Below are positions 45,177-52,059 of a stretch of DNA of 52,059 nucleotides, in pieces. The notes under the pieces were generated by a model. It ran no database searches, was not told the origin of the DNA, and saw only the letters and a list, made by a program, of their open reading frames with translations. Source of the stretch: CAYQTE01 sp964420285 (GTDB lineage: Bacteria; Planctomycetota; Phycisphaerae; Tepidisphaerales; Tepidisphaeraceae); NCBI GenBank assembly GCA_964420285.1, contig CAYQTE010000030.1, positions 1 through 52,059 on the forward strand. The letters run 5' to 3'. The position numbers were made by a program, and so were the translations under genes. Within the stretch, counting starts at the first letter, position 1, and every line of letters begins with the position of its first letter.

Positions 45177-46483
45177 TGAGCCAATGCCTGGCGGATTCAC
45201 AGCCGCAAATCAACCGATCACCTGCCCGCAGGCGCTGTTCCAACTCGCGGACCAGGATACCTAAGGTCGCCATCCTGGATCACACGGCCAATCTGGGCGG
45301 CGGCGAAATCGCGCTGCTGAATCTCGTTCGCTGCCTGGACGCCGGGCGCTACCGGCCTCTGGTCGTGCTCTTTTCCGATGGACCGCTGCGGCAGAAGCTC
45401 CACGACGCTGGAATTGCCGTCTCGATATTTCCACTCGACCGCCGAATCGTCGATACCCGAAAAGACTCCCTTGGCGGCCGCACGCTGCTGCGCATCTGGG
45501 AACTTCTGCTGGCTGCCCTGTTTGTATGGCGGCTCTCATCGGAACTCCGCCGCCGCCGAATTGATATTGTCCATACCAATTCGCTGAAATCGGACATACT
45601 CGGCGGCGCCGCGGCCAAATTGGCCGGCATCCCGGTCATCTGGCACGTGCGCGACCGCATCGACAGCGACTATCTGCCCGGGCCGGCGGTGCGCGTCTTT
45701 CGATGGCTGGCGCGATGGCTGCCGACTTGTGTAATCGCAAATTCCGCCGCGACCCTGCGCACGCTTGAACGGCGATCGTCGCCCGACACGCCGGCCGCTC
45801 TCCAGGGCCCGCGCGTACCTCCGCATTATCATGTCGTGCATGACGGCGCCGATGCCAGCCAGATTACCGCGGAACGGAAAGAGGAAAACGCCGCGCCGCT
45901 TGTCGGGCTGGTGGGTCGAATCAGCCCCTGGAAAGGCCAGCACATCTTCCTGAAGGCCGCCAGCCTCGTGCGGTCGCAATTCCCGCAGGCTAAGTTCCAA
46001 ATCATCGGGGCGGCGCTGTTCAGTGAAAGCGAATACGAGCAACAGATCCGTCGTCTGGCCGAATCGCTCAATCTCACGCAAGCAGTAGAATTCACCGGTT
46101 TTCGCGAGGATGTTCCGGATCTGATCGCCAACCTCGACGTGCTCGTACACGCGTCGACAACCGGCGAGCCGTTCGGGCTGGTGATCGTCGAGGCCATGGC
46201 AGCCGGAAAACCCGTCGTGGCCACCAACGGCGGCGGCGTGCCGGAAATTGTTGTTGACGGGGTCACCGGCCTGCTGGTCCCAATGGGCGATGACCACGCC
46301 ATGGCCAAGGCCATTTCACGATTTCTGGCCGATCGCCAATTGAGAATCCAGGTCGGCCGCCAGGGGCGGCAGCGATTCGGCGAACATTTCACGATTCAGC
46401 ACACGGCCGACAAGGTCCAGCAGGTCTATGACAGCCTGCATCGCCGCGAGGGCAGCAAACTCGCGGAAGCTCGCCTCATGTAA
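45176..46483 (+). CDS. GT4-family glycosyltransferase, last gene of the operon
   Basis: 435 residues from ATG 45176, with AGAGGT five bases upstream; GTG 45173 is an alternative. The start overlaps the previous stop (TGATG). KVAILDHTANLGGGEIALLN, HTNSLKSDILGGAAAKLAGI, LVGRISPWKGQHIFLKAASL and GEPFGLVIVEAMAAGKPVV (intact E-x7-E) are typical of GT4. A basic 30-residue leader precedes the fold. It closes the 28-kb operon. No clear terminator is seen in the 80 bases before the convergent FkbM gene. Confidence 0.88.
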   Translation: MSQCLADSQPQINRSPARRRCSNSRTRIPKVAILDHTANLGGGEIALLNLVRCLDAGRYRPLVVLFSDGPLRQKLHDAGIAVSIFPLDRRIVDTRKDSLGGRTLLRIWELLLAALFVWRLSSELRRRRIDIVHTNSLKSDILGGAAAKLAGIPVIWHVRDRIDSDYLPGPAVRVFRWLARWLPTCVIANSAATLRTLERRSSPDTPAALQGPRVPPHYHVVHDGADASQITAERKEENAAPLVGLVGRISPWKGQHIFLKAASLVRSQFPQAKFQIIGAALFSESEYEQQIRRLAESLNLTQAVEFTGFREDVPDLIANLDVLVHASTTGEPFGLVIVEAMAAGKPVVATNGGGVPEIVVDGVTGLLVPMGDDHAMAKAISRFLADRQLRIQVGRQGRQRFGEHFTIQHTADKVQQVYDSLHRREGSKLAEARLM

Positions 46484-46563
46484 TGGGTGGGATTGAACGT
46501 GCCGGGACGCAACGGCGACGGCTTTGCATCCCGAGTTGACGAAAGTATTGCGGTACGTGGAGT

Positions 46564-47457
46564 CTAGCTCCGCTTGTTCAGCGCCTGTCGCGATTCGATT
46601 GGCGGTGCGGTTCGGGGTGTCAGCTTGCATTGTTCCCGAAAGCTCGAATTCTGCCCCACACACCATTCCCGTATCAACTCCGAACGCACGGCACACAGGT
46701 TCGCGTTCTGCACGTCCGCACTTGTTACTTTGCTGATATGATAGTCTTTCCATCCCAGCAGCGATTCCACCAGTAATAGAACATCGTAAGCTTCGGGATG
46801 ATATTCGAACACGAAGGCGTCGACCTTCTCGATTGTGGCCGGATCGAGCGAACCGAGAATCGATAATTCGGCGCCTTCACAATCCAGTTTGCAGACCCGC
46901 AGCCGTTCCACCTGACATTTGGCCATCGCATCCGGCAACGACAGCATTTCGACTCTTGCTTGCGCGGTGATGTCAATTCTGGTATTCTGGGCAAATGCGG
47001 GAATGGTGGTATTCATGCCGCCACCCAACCGTGGCGTGCAAAGCAAATTCGCCGGCCCGCTTTCCCCGCCAACGGCGATCGGATAGGCCGTCACCCGGTC
47101 GTCCAGCCCGTTGGCGCGGATGTTTTCGACCAGCAACTTGAATACATCGGGATCGGGCTCGAAGGCATGCACCGTGGCCCCCTGATAGGCGGCCCAACAG
47201 GCGAAATACCCGTGGCTGGCGCCCACATCAAAGACGACGTCGCCTTTTCGCACGGGCGCGAAGGCAATGTCGTATATATGGGCGTGCAACGTTTCGGCCA
47301 TCATGACTTCGGCTCCGCGCCGGCAACGAAATCGAAGGCCAGTCTTGCGGTCAACCACTGTCACAATGGGAGATTTGAGTGCGCGTTGAAACATGAGCCA
47401 AAAGGGATTGCGGTAGTTTCGCACTCCCTTTACGAGCCGCCACACCGATTCGATCAT
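46564..47457 (-). CDS. FkbM-family methyltransferase
   Basis: 297 residues, start supported by GGAGAG eight bases upstream. GDVVFDVGASHGYFACWAAY is the SAM-binding loop, TVHAFEPDPDVFKLLVENIR the second motif, and VCKLDCEGAELSILGSLDP the FkbM hallmark. VFEYHPEAYDVLLLVESLLG completes the fold. FkbM proteins methylate hydroxyl groups of sugars or other natural products and often sit beside polysaccharide loci. It is convergent with the operon end. Confidence 0.88.
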   Translation of the reverse strand: MIESVWRLVKGVRNYRNPFWLMFQRALKSPIVTVVDRKTGLRFRCRRGAEVMMAETLHAHIYDIAFAPVRKGDVVFDVGASHGYFACWAAYQGATVHAFEPDPDVFKLLVENIRANGLDDRVTAYPIAVGGESGPANLLCTPRLGGGMNTTIPAFAQNTRIDITAQARVEMLSLPDAMAKCQVERLRVCKLDCEGAELSILGSLDPATIEKVDAFVFEYHPEAYDVLLLVESLLGWKDYHISKVTSADVQNANLCAVRSELIREWCVGQNSSFREQCKLTPRTAPPIESRQALNKRS

Positions 47458-47683
47458 ACTTCTCTCTCCATAGGAAGTCGCAAAGGTCTGGTCAGTGGTC
47501 AGCTCCGTGCTTATGTATGATTTTCTCGGTCGTCAATGCAATCACGCATAGAAACAGCCGATAGGTTCCTCTTATTCCTGCCGATCGGGAGCTATCCATA
47601 CTCCCTAACTTGACAGGCAAAGAACTTCTGCTCACGGCGACACTATACGACGAAAACCACCGCCGGGCAACCGAATATCTGAC

Positions 47684-47719
47684 AAGGGGCCTCAAGGGCG
47701 ACAGCCGATGAGGCCCCTT
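47684..47719. terminator. Hairpin terminator candidate, 11-bp stem
   Basis: AAGGGGCCTCA (47684-47694) pairs perfectly with TGAGGCCCCTT (47709-47719) across a 14-base loop. On the plus strand a T-rich TCTTATT follows, giving a better terminator in that direction. It lies just beyond the stop of the minus-strand GMC oxidoreductase gene (47746), where it would also act, with a weaker T-tract. Confidence 0.7.
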
Positions 47720-47745
47720 TCTTATTACCGGAACCCCACCTGAAA

Positions 47746-49413
47746 TCACGCGACGGCTTGCGGCTGCGCCAGCCGCCGCTTGATGTCGTCCGACATCCTC
47801 AGGCACAGCGCCAGCATCGTGAACGTCGGGTTGGAAAAACCGCTGGTCGGAAATACGGAACTGCTTCCAATGTAGAGGTTCTGGTATCCGTGAACCAGGC
47901 AGTGCGGATCGACGACGCTGGTGGCTGGATCGGTCCCCATCCGCGTCGTCCCCATGTGATGGCTGGCGTCGATGAACCCGCCGTGTTCGCCGCGCTCCCG
48001 CCCGGCCATGTGCAGCTCGTCCGGATCGAATTCCGCCAGCCCCTGGCGGCTCCATTCCTGCGCCAGAGCCTGCGCGAAGACCATGATCGATCGGCCCTCC
48101 AATTCGGTCACGTTCCAGTTCAGCACCGTCCGCCGCATGCCCAGAGAATCGATCTGATCGCCCAGCGTCACCCGGCTCTGCGCGTTGGGCACTTGCTCCA
48201 CCGAAAACCCCACGTGCGGCTGCAACGACCCCGCCGTCGCCACCTTTCCGAGCACATACCGTTTGAAGAACGCCGTGCGCCCGACCTGATCCAGGCGGTT
48301 CGCCACCGATGCCAACGATTCGAAAAGCCGCGCCCGCGCCGTCGTCTGATCCGCCGCACCGCCGCCCGTCGCCGGACCAACCCCTGCTTCCGCCACTTTC
48401 GCCTTGGGCTTGCGGAAGATCTGCGTCACTGACCCGACCACCATCTTTGCGGCCGTCACCGCAAAGGAAATCGGATAGAACACTTCCCCGCCGACGTTGA
48501 GGATTTCCTTCTCCCGCTGCAGCGATGGGCTGGCGGTAAATTTGATGACGTGCTTGATCTGACCGCGCCGAAACGCACCGTACCAGCGGGTGAATCGCTT
48601 GTGGTCCAGTGGCCGCACCGGCATGGCGACACCGGGGTGATCCTGGAAATACCGGCCCACAACGTCGTGCCGATTGCCGATCCCGTTGGGCTCAACCGAG
48701 TTGGAGACCAGAAGCAGCCTGGCGGTTTCGATCCCGCCGCAGCAGACAATGAATATCTTCGCGCTGACGCGCAGCTCCTTGCCCTCATAGGACCGAACGC
48801 GCACATCCCCAACCGCATTGGCGTCCGCATTGGCGTTGATTGCGACGGTATTGGCGTGCGTGATCAGCCGGATATTCTCCGCCGCCGCCAGTTGCTGGCG
48901 GTATGCCTGCGAAAAGTCCGGGACCGGGCTGAACTGCGAAAAACACGTGACCACGCCGCCGCCCTGGTAAGCCGGCAGGTCCGCGCCGCGATCGATCAAA
49001 TCGCGAGCCTCAAAGGAACTCCGCTGCACGTTGAGCACATCCGCCGCACGATCCAGAAACGGGAGCAGCGCCTCCCGCTCGATCGGCCAGCCACTTCCGG
49101 GAACCCAGGGCCGTTTCTCAAAATCGATGTCCCACAGCGGTATGGTCTGGCCCGGCCAGAGCGTCGTCGTTCCACCCACAACGCGGACGCGGCCGTTGTG
49201 AACGCCGTCGTGCTTCAGGCCGGTGATTTCGCTCTTGTAAGGTTCCTGGCAGCGCGATTCGAACGTGGGGCCGCCGCCTTCCAGAAGTATGACCGAGTGC
49301 GCCGTGCCGATAAATTCTCGCGCTATCGCAATTCCCGCGGCGCCACTGCCCACTATGCACAGGTCACAAGCCAGCGAGTCGGTGGCACCCAGGCCGTTGA
49401 TATCAGTGATCAT
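47746..49413 (-). CDS. GMC-family FAD-dependent oxidoreductase
   Basis: 555 residues. The FAD-binding dinucleotide motif CIVGSGAAGIAIAREF is at about 19-34 and VILLEGGGPTFES follows. VVGGTTTLWPGQTIPL is the usual flavin-loop region. The C-terminal GMC domain has the active-site-type HHMGTTRMG, then VVDPHCLVHGYQNLYIGSSS and the SNPTFT Asn. Family members oxidise sugar or alcohol hydroxyl groups. Here it lies between an FkbM methyltransferase and a pectin-type lyase, so a sugar substrate is plausible. No signal peptide is seen, so it should be cytoplasmic. No ribosome-binding site is obvious before ATG 49413. Confidence 0.88.
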   Translation of the reverse strand: MITDINGLGATDSLACDLCIVGSGAAGIAIAREFIGTAHSVILLEGGGPTFESRCQEPYKSEITGLKHDGVHNGRVRVVGGTTTLWPGQTIPLWDIDFEKRPWVPGSGWPIEREALLPFLDRAADVLNVQRSSFEARDLIDRGADLPAYQGGGVVTCFSQFSPVPDFSQAYRQQLAAAENIRLITHANTVAINANADANAVGDVRVRSYEGKELRVSAKIFIVCCGGIETARLLLVSNSVEPNGIGNRHDVVGRYFQDHPGVAMPVRPLDHKRFTRWYGAFRRGQIKHVIKFTASPSLQREKEILNVGGEVFYPISFAVTAAKMVVGSVTQIFRKPKAKVAEAGVGPATGGGAADQTTARARLFESLASVANRLDQVGRTAFFKRYVLGKVATAGSLQPHVGFSVEQVPNAQSRVTLGDQIDSLGMRRTVLNWNVTELEGRSIMVFAQALAQEWSRQGLAEFDPDELHMAGRERGEHGGFIDASHHMGTTRMGTDPATSVVDPHCLVHGYQNLYIGSSSVFPTSGFSNPTFTMLALCLRMSDDIKRRLAQPQAVA

Positions 49414-49511
49414 TGTGGCAGAGACTATATCCGATTATTTGCAGACTTAAACCACTGCCGTCGGCCTCATCCCGGCACATCATGTTCACTGCCCTGCCGC
49501 CTGGGGCCGCG

Positions 49512-51644
49512 TTACTTGACCGGCGTCAGCGCGCCGCCGGGCGCGGCGTTCTCATTGACCTCCAGACGCAGGTAGTCCCAAACGACGCCGGAATTGCATT
49601 CACCGGCGGGGACGGTGAACGTCATCGTGTTCTCGCCCTGTTTCAGCAGCGAGCCGTCAAATTGCTGCGTGTACTGGCCCCAGACACCCTTGTTGGTGTT
49701 ATAGCGAAGGGCGTTGGTGGCCACCGGGCGAATGCTGCCCACACTGCGGCCGTTGACGCCTATGGCCAGCCCGCCGTTGCCGTCAGCACCGGCCAGCGCG
49801 ATGCGCATCACCGCCTGGCCATGCTCAGCCTGGTCCACGTTGAACTTGACGGTCCATGTGGTGGCCCGGCCTCGGGCCCATTGGCCCCACATATTCTGAT
49901 TGCCGGTCGCCAGATTCACCCAGCCAAACGGCTGGTTGAGCGGGTCTTTGGCGGCGGGATTCTTCCAGGCTTCGGACGTGGCGTGTGGCACTTCTTCAAA
50001 GAACCAGTCCTTGTGATAATCGCTCTTGCCGATCGTGTAGGTAACGTCATTGGGGAACAGATCGCCATAGCGCAGGCACCAGCCCCACAGCCAGTAATTG
50101 GCGCCGTCGCCCTTGTAGAACTTGTCGCCGGTGCGGTCCGGGTACCCGATGTCCCACACCTGCTTGCCGTAGCGAACCGGCTGCCAGGTGACCTGGCCGA
50201 GGTCGATATCTTTGCCGGCCTCGACGGTAATGTTGGTTTTGGCGAATTCACCGAGCACGCCGTCGGCATATGCGTGCAGCGTATAAGTTCCGGGACGCAC
50301 GTTGGTGATATTGAACTTGCCGTCCTCGGTGCCATCGGTCCAGAACTGGTAGAAATTGCCATCGTGCGGCCAGGTAATCATGTTGCCGTTGCCCGATCGG
50401 GCAACAAACCCGCCGGCATTGCTTGTGTAATCCGGGTGAGCCAGACCCACGGTCAGATGGGGCAGTTTGGTTGAAGCGGCCTGCGGGTCGTCAAGCACAA
50501 GCTGGCCGGTCACGTTCCCGCGCTGAGCCTTGGGCGTGTATTCCGAGCTGTCAACCCAATCGTACGGCCAGCGAGCCTTCTCGACCTTCGCCTGGGCCAG
50601 AGCATCCTGCCACAGGGCAGTGCCGTTGGCCTTCCAGACGGCCGGAACCGTCGGATTGCCGGCTGTCGCTTGCAGCGTCGCCATATCGGCTGCCGATGGA
50701 TTCTGCGGGTCCGACAGCGCGTTGCAATACACAAACATCGGGCCGACAACCTTGCTCCAGGCCAGGCCGGCCGGGACGTTGCATCCCGCGCCGCCGGCAT
50801 AGTGGCCGGCACACCAGTAATTAAGGATGATCGGATCGGGATTGTCGTTGGCGTCAAAGTGGCAAACCAGTTCCAGCTTCTCGGAACCGCCGCTCAAATA
50901 CTCGGTGGTCGGGTTGATGATGAAGATACCGATATGGTCTTTCGTGCTGGACCAGCCATAGGCCGGAATCCTGTATTGCACCGCGTTGTAGCTGTATTTG
51001 TGCTCGACGGAGTTCTTGTAGTAACCGGTGTTCAGGATGCGCTGCTCCTTGGCGTTGATGACCGTGCCAGCGCCCCAGTCCTGCGGGGTACATTCGAGCA
51101 TGTTGCGGTCCTGGTCCACCGAGATCCAGTTGAAATCGTGATTGAGCTTGGTGATATAGCGGTTTTCGCCATAGCTGCCCGCGCCGTTGGCGGCCGGATG
51201 CGTATAGACCGCGTAGACATAGATGCCGCTGGCGCCGCGTTCCAGGGCGTAGCGAGCGTCAATGTCGATGCCGCGCCCCGGAGCGCCTTTCACGGACACT
51301 TCGCCCAACTGGCCGCCGTTCTTCGTAGGGTCAATGGTGATACTGCCGGTCGCACCGGCCGGGTTTGTTTCCCAATATCCGCCGCCGGCCATGGTGTTGA
51401 TGCCGTGAAACACCAGCGACGTCATGCGGCTGCTGCGCTTGTCGATGGTGGCCCGCACAATGCCGTTGTCCATCGTCCAGGCCGCCCCGCTGTCGGTGAT
51501 TGTCACGGGGGCGCTCACATTGGCCTTGGCGACAGCCGGCAAGACATCCGCCGCGCGCAACCCCGGGGCGAGCAGCGCGAAAACCACCGCGACAAACGAG
51601 CACGCAACCCGGCCACGCGGGCCGACGATCAACACATTTTTCAT
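49512..51644 (-). CDS. Secreted family-4 polysaccharide lyase (rhamnogalacturonan lyase-like)
   Basis: 710 residues from ATG 51644, with GGAG six bases upstream (a TTG at 51656 is not favoured). A signal peptide (basic start, then ACSFVAVVFALLAPGLRAAD) indicates export. Three domains follow in PL4 order: an N-terminal beta-sandwich catalytic domain (about 30-365; WTMDNGIVRATIDKRSSRMT, YITKLNHDFNWISVD, YYKNSVEHKYSYNA), a fibronectin-III-like domain from about 372 (GNVTGQLVLDDPQAASTKLP, FNITNVRPGTYTLHAYADG) and a C-terminal carbohydrate-binding jelly-roll (from about 480 on; VWDIGYPDRTGDKF, VVWDYLRLEVNE). Family enzymes cleave rhamnogalacturonan I by beta-elimination. Lys and His residues in the two quoted segments are candidate catalytic residues, unproven. 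It suggests use of plant or algal pectin-like polymers. Confidence 0.9.
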   Translation of the reverse strand: MKNVLIVGPRGRVACSFVAVVFALLAPGLRAADVLPAVAKANVSAPVTITDSGAAWTMDNGIVRATIDKRSSRMTSLVFHGINTMAGGGYWETNPAGATGSITIDPTKNGGQLGEVSVKGAPGRGIDIDARYALERGASGIYVYAVYTHPAANGAGSYGENRYITKLNHDFNWISVDQDRNMLECTPQDWGAGTVINAKEQRILNTGYYKNSVEHKYSYNAVQYRIPAYGWSSTKDHIGIFIINPTTEYLSGGSEKLELVCHFDANDNPDPIILNYWCAGHYAGGAGCNVPAGLAWSKVVGPMFVYCNALSDPQNPSAADMATLQATAGNPTVPAVWKANGTALWQDALAQAKVEKARWPYDWVDSSEYTPKAQRGNVTGQLVLDDPQAASTKLPHLTVGLAHPDYTSNAGGFVARSGNGNMITWPHDGNFYQFWTDGTEDGKFNITNVRPGTYTLHAYADGVLGEFAKTNITVEAGKDIDLGQVTWQPVRYGKQVWDIGYPDRTGDKFYKGDGANYWLWGWCLRYGDLFPNDVTYTIGKSDYHKDWFFEEVPHATSEAWKNPAAKDPLNQPFGWVNLATGNQNMWGQWARGRATTWTVKFNVDQAEHGQAVMRIALAGADGNGGLAIGVNGRSVGSIRPVATNALRYNTNKGVWGQYTQQFDGSLLKQGENTMTFTVPAGECNSGVVWDYLRLEVNENAAPGGALTPVK

Positions 51645-51967
51645 CGCACGCTCCAACTGATATGAATTCGTTCGCTCAGCCGCCGATTATTCGGCGCTGC
51701 GACAGTGAGGAAGAACTGGCTTCCGGCCTCACACCTTTGCACGCCACGATATCACGCCCCACCGCCTTGTCAACCAGCCGTTCCGGCCTTGTCGGGAAAT
51801 CGAACTGCGACTCGACTGAGCTCGTCGAAGTTGGAGAACAGCAAGAATCGCCAGGAAGAAGGGACTCACCCCGGTCTTCGACTCTGAGCGGCGAGGCGTT
51901 CAGCCTCAGGGCCGATGGCAGACCCGAAGGGAGGTAACGGAGGATCACGGAGGAAAGGCAAATTCGA
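51645..51967. other. Non-coding upstream region of the lyase with degenerate repeats
   Basis: About 320 bases without a supportable gene. They should contain the promoter of the lyase gene, close to 51660-51700, though no clear -35/-10 stands out. Further right are repeat-like words: CGACTCGACTGAGCTCGTCG near 51808 and ACGGAGGATCACGGAGGAAA near 51938, of the kind found in dispersed intergenic repeats. Confidence 0.4.
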
Positions 51968-52058
51968 TTTGACCGCGGATGATCACTGATGGACAAAGAC
52001 AAAGGGAAAGCTGATCGCATAATTTCTATCCGTGGCATCCGTGAGATCCGCGGTCAAA
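51968..52058. repeat. 91-bp element with 13-bp perfect terminal inverted repeats
   Basis: TTTGACCGCGGAT (51968-51980) is the exact reverse complement of ATCCGCGGTCAAA (52046-52058). Inside the ends, GATCACTGATGG and CATCCGTGAGAT continue an imperfect pairing, so the whole can fold into a long hairpin. It carries no gene. The form fits a REP/MITE-like dispersed element; copies elsewhere cannot be seen from this window. Confidence 0.65.
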
Positions 52059-52059
52059 A

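Overview
The window reads as part of a draft scaffold (two N-runs, at 9048-9057 and 13161-13260) from a GC-rich bacterium. I infer Planctomycetota, probably class Phycisphaerae. The reasons are tandem TPR/SPINDLY-type O-GlcNAc-transferase-like proteins, a Ser/Thr kinase fused to an FGE-sulfatase-like domain, a WecA-type transferase with a long extra C-terminal part, and the many-glycosyltransferase surface-polysaccharide locus. This is an inference from gene style; no rRNA or other marker is present.

Layout. (1) 1-7085, minus strand: two small ORFs at the edge, then three tandem paralogous TPR + GT41 (SPINDLY/OGT-like) proteins. (2) 7340-12390, plus strand: dnaX (interrupted by a gap and by what looks like foreign sequence), ybaB, and a large membrane Ser/Thr kinase with a C-terminal FGE-sulfatase-like domain. 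(3) 12444-17403: a ppx/gppA remnant, a small conserved hypothetical gene, a scaffold gap flanked by a 55-bp exact duplication, and a sugar-acid module (DapA-family lyase, IlvD/Edd dehydratase, divergent GntP-type permease). (4) 17404-18449: about 1 kb without a supportable gene, carrying a good sigma-54 -24/-12 match and a cluster of TTGGCA hexamers. (5) 18450-46483, plus strand: a nearly gap-free 28-kb exopolysaccharide/O-antigen-type operon. (6) 46564-51644, minus strand: FkbM methyltransferase, GMC oxidoreductase and a secreted family-4 polysaccharide lyase. (7) 51645-52059: non-coding, ending in a 91-bp element with 13-bp perfect terminal inverted repeats.

How the operon could work. It begins with a Wzz-type co-polymerase fused to a tyrosine autokinase, followed by a NusG/RfaH-type antiterminator, which would suit transcription through 28 kb. 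A WecA-type initiating transferase is fused to a GT4 glycosyltransferase and should load the first sugars on undecaprenyl phosphate. A further 13 glycosyltransferase domains (nine GT4, two GT2, one GT8, one GT11), an acyltransferase and a methyltransferase would extend and decorate the chain. Export is suggested by a Wzm-type ABC permease, unusually fused to a GT4 domain, and its Wzt ATPase with a C-terminal cargo-binding-like domain. Near the end lies a polytopic O-antigen ligase/polymerase-like protein carrying two N-terminal FHA domains.

The most interesting feature is this set of fusions (WecA-GT4, GT4-Wzm, FHA-FHA-polymerase) in one operon that mixes Wzy-type and ABC-type assembly parts. 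The FHA domains, and TxxD motifs in the linker that follows them, suggest that polysaccharide polymerisation or ligation may be gated by protein phosphorylation. The domain assignments rest on visible motifs; the gating idea is a hypothesis.
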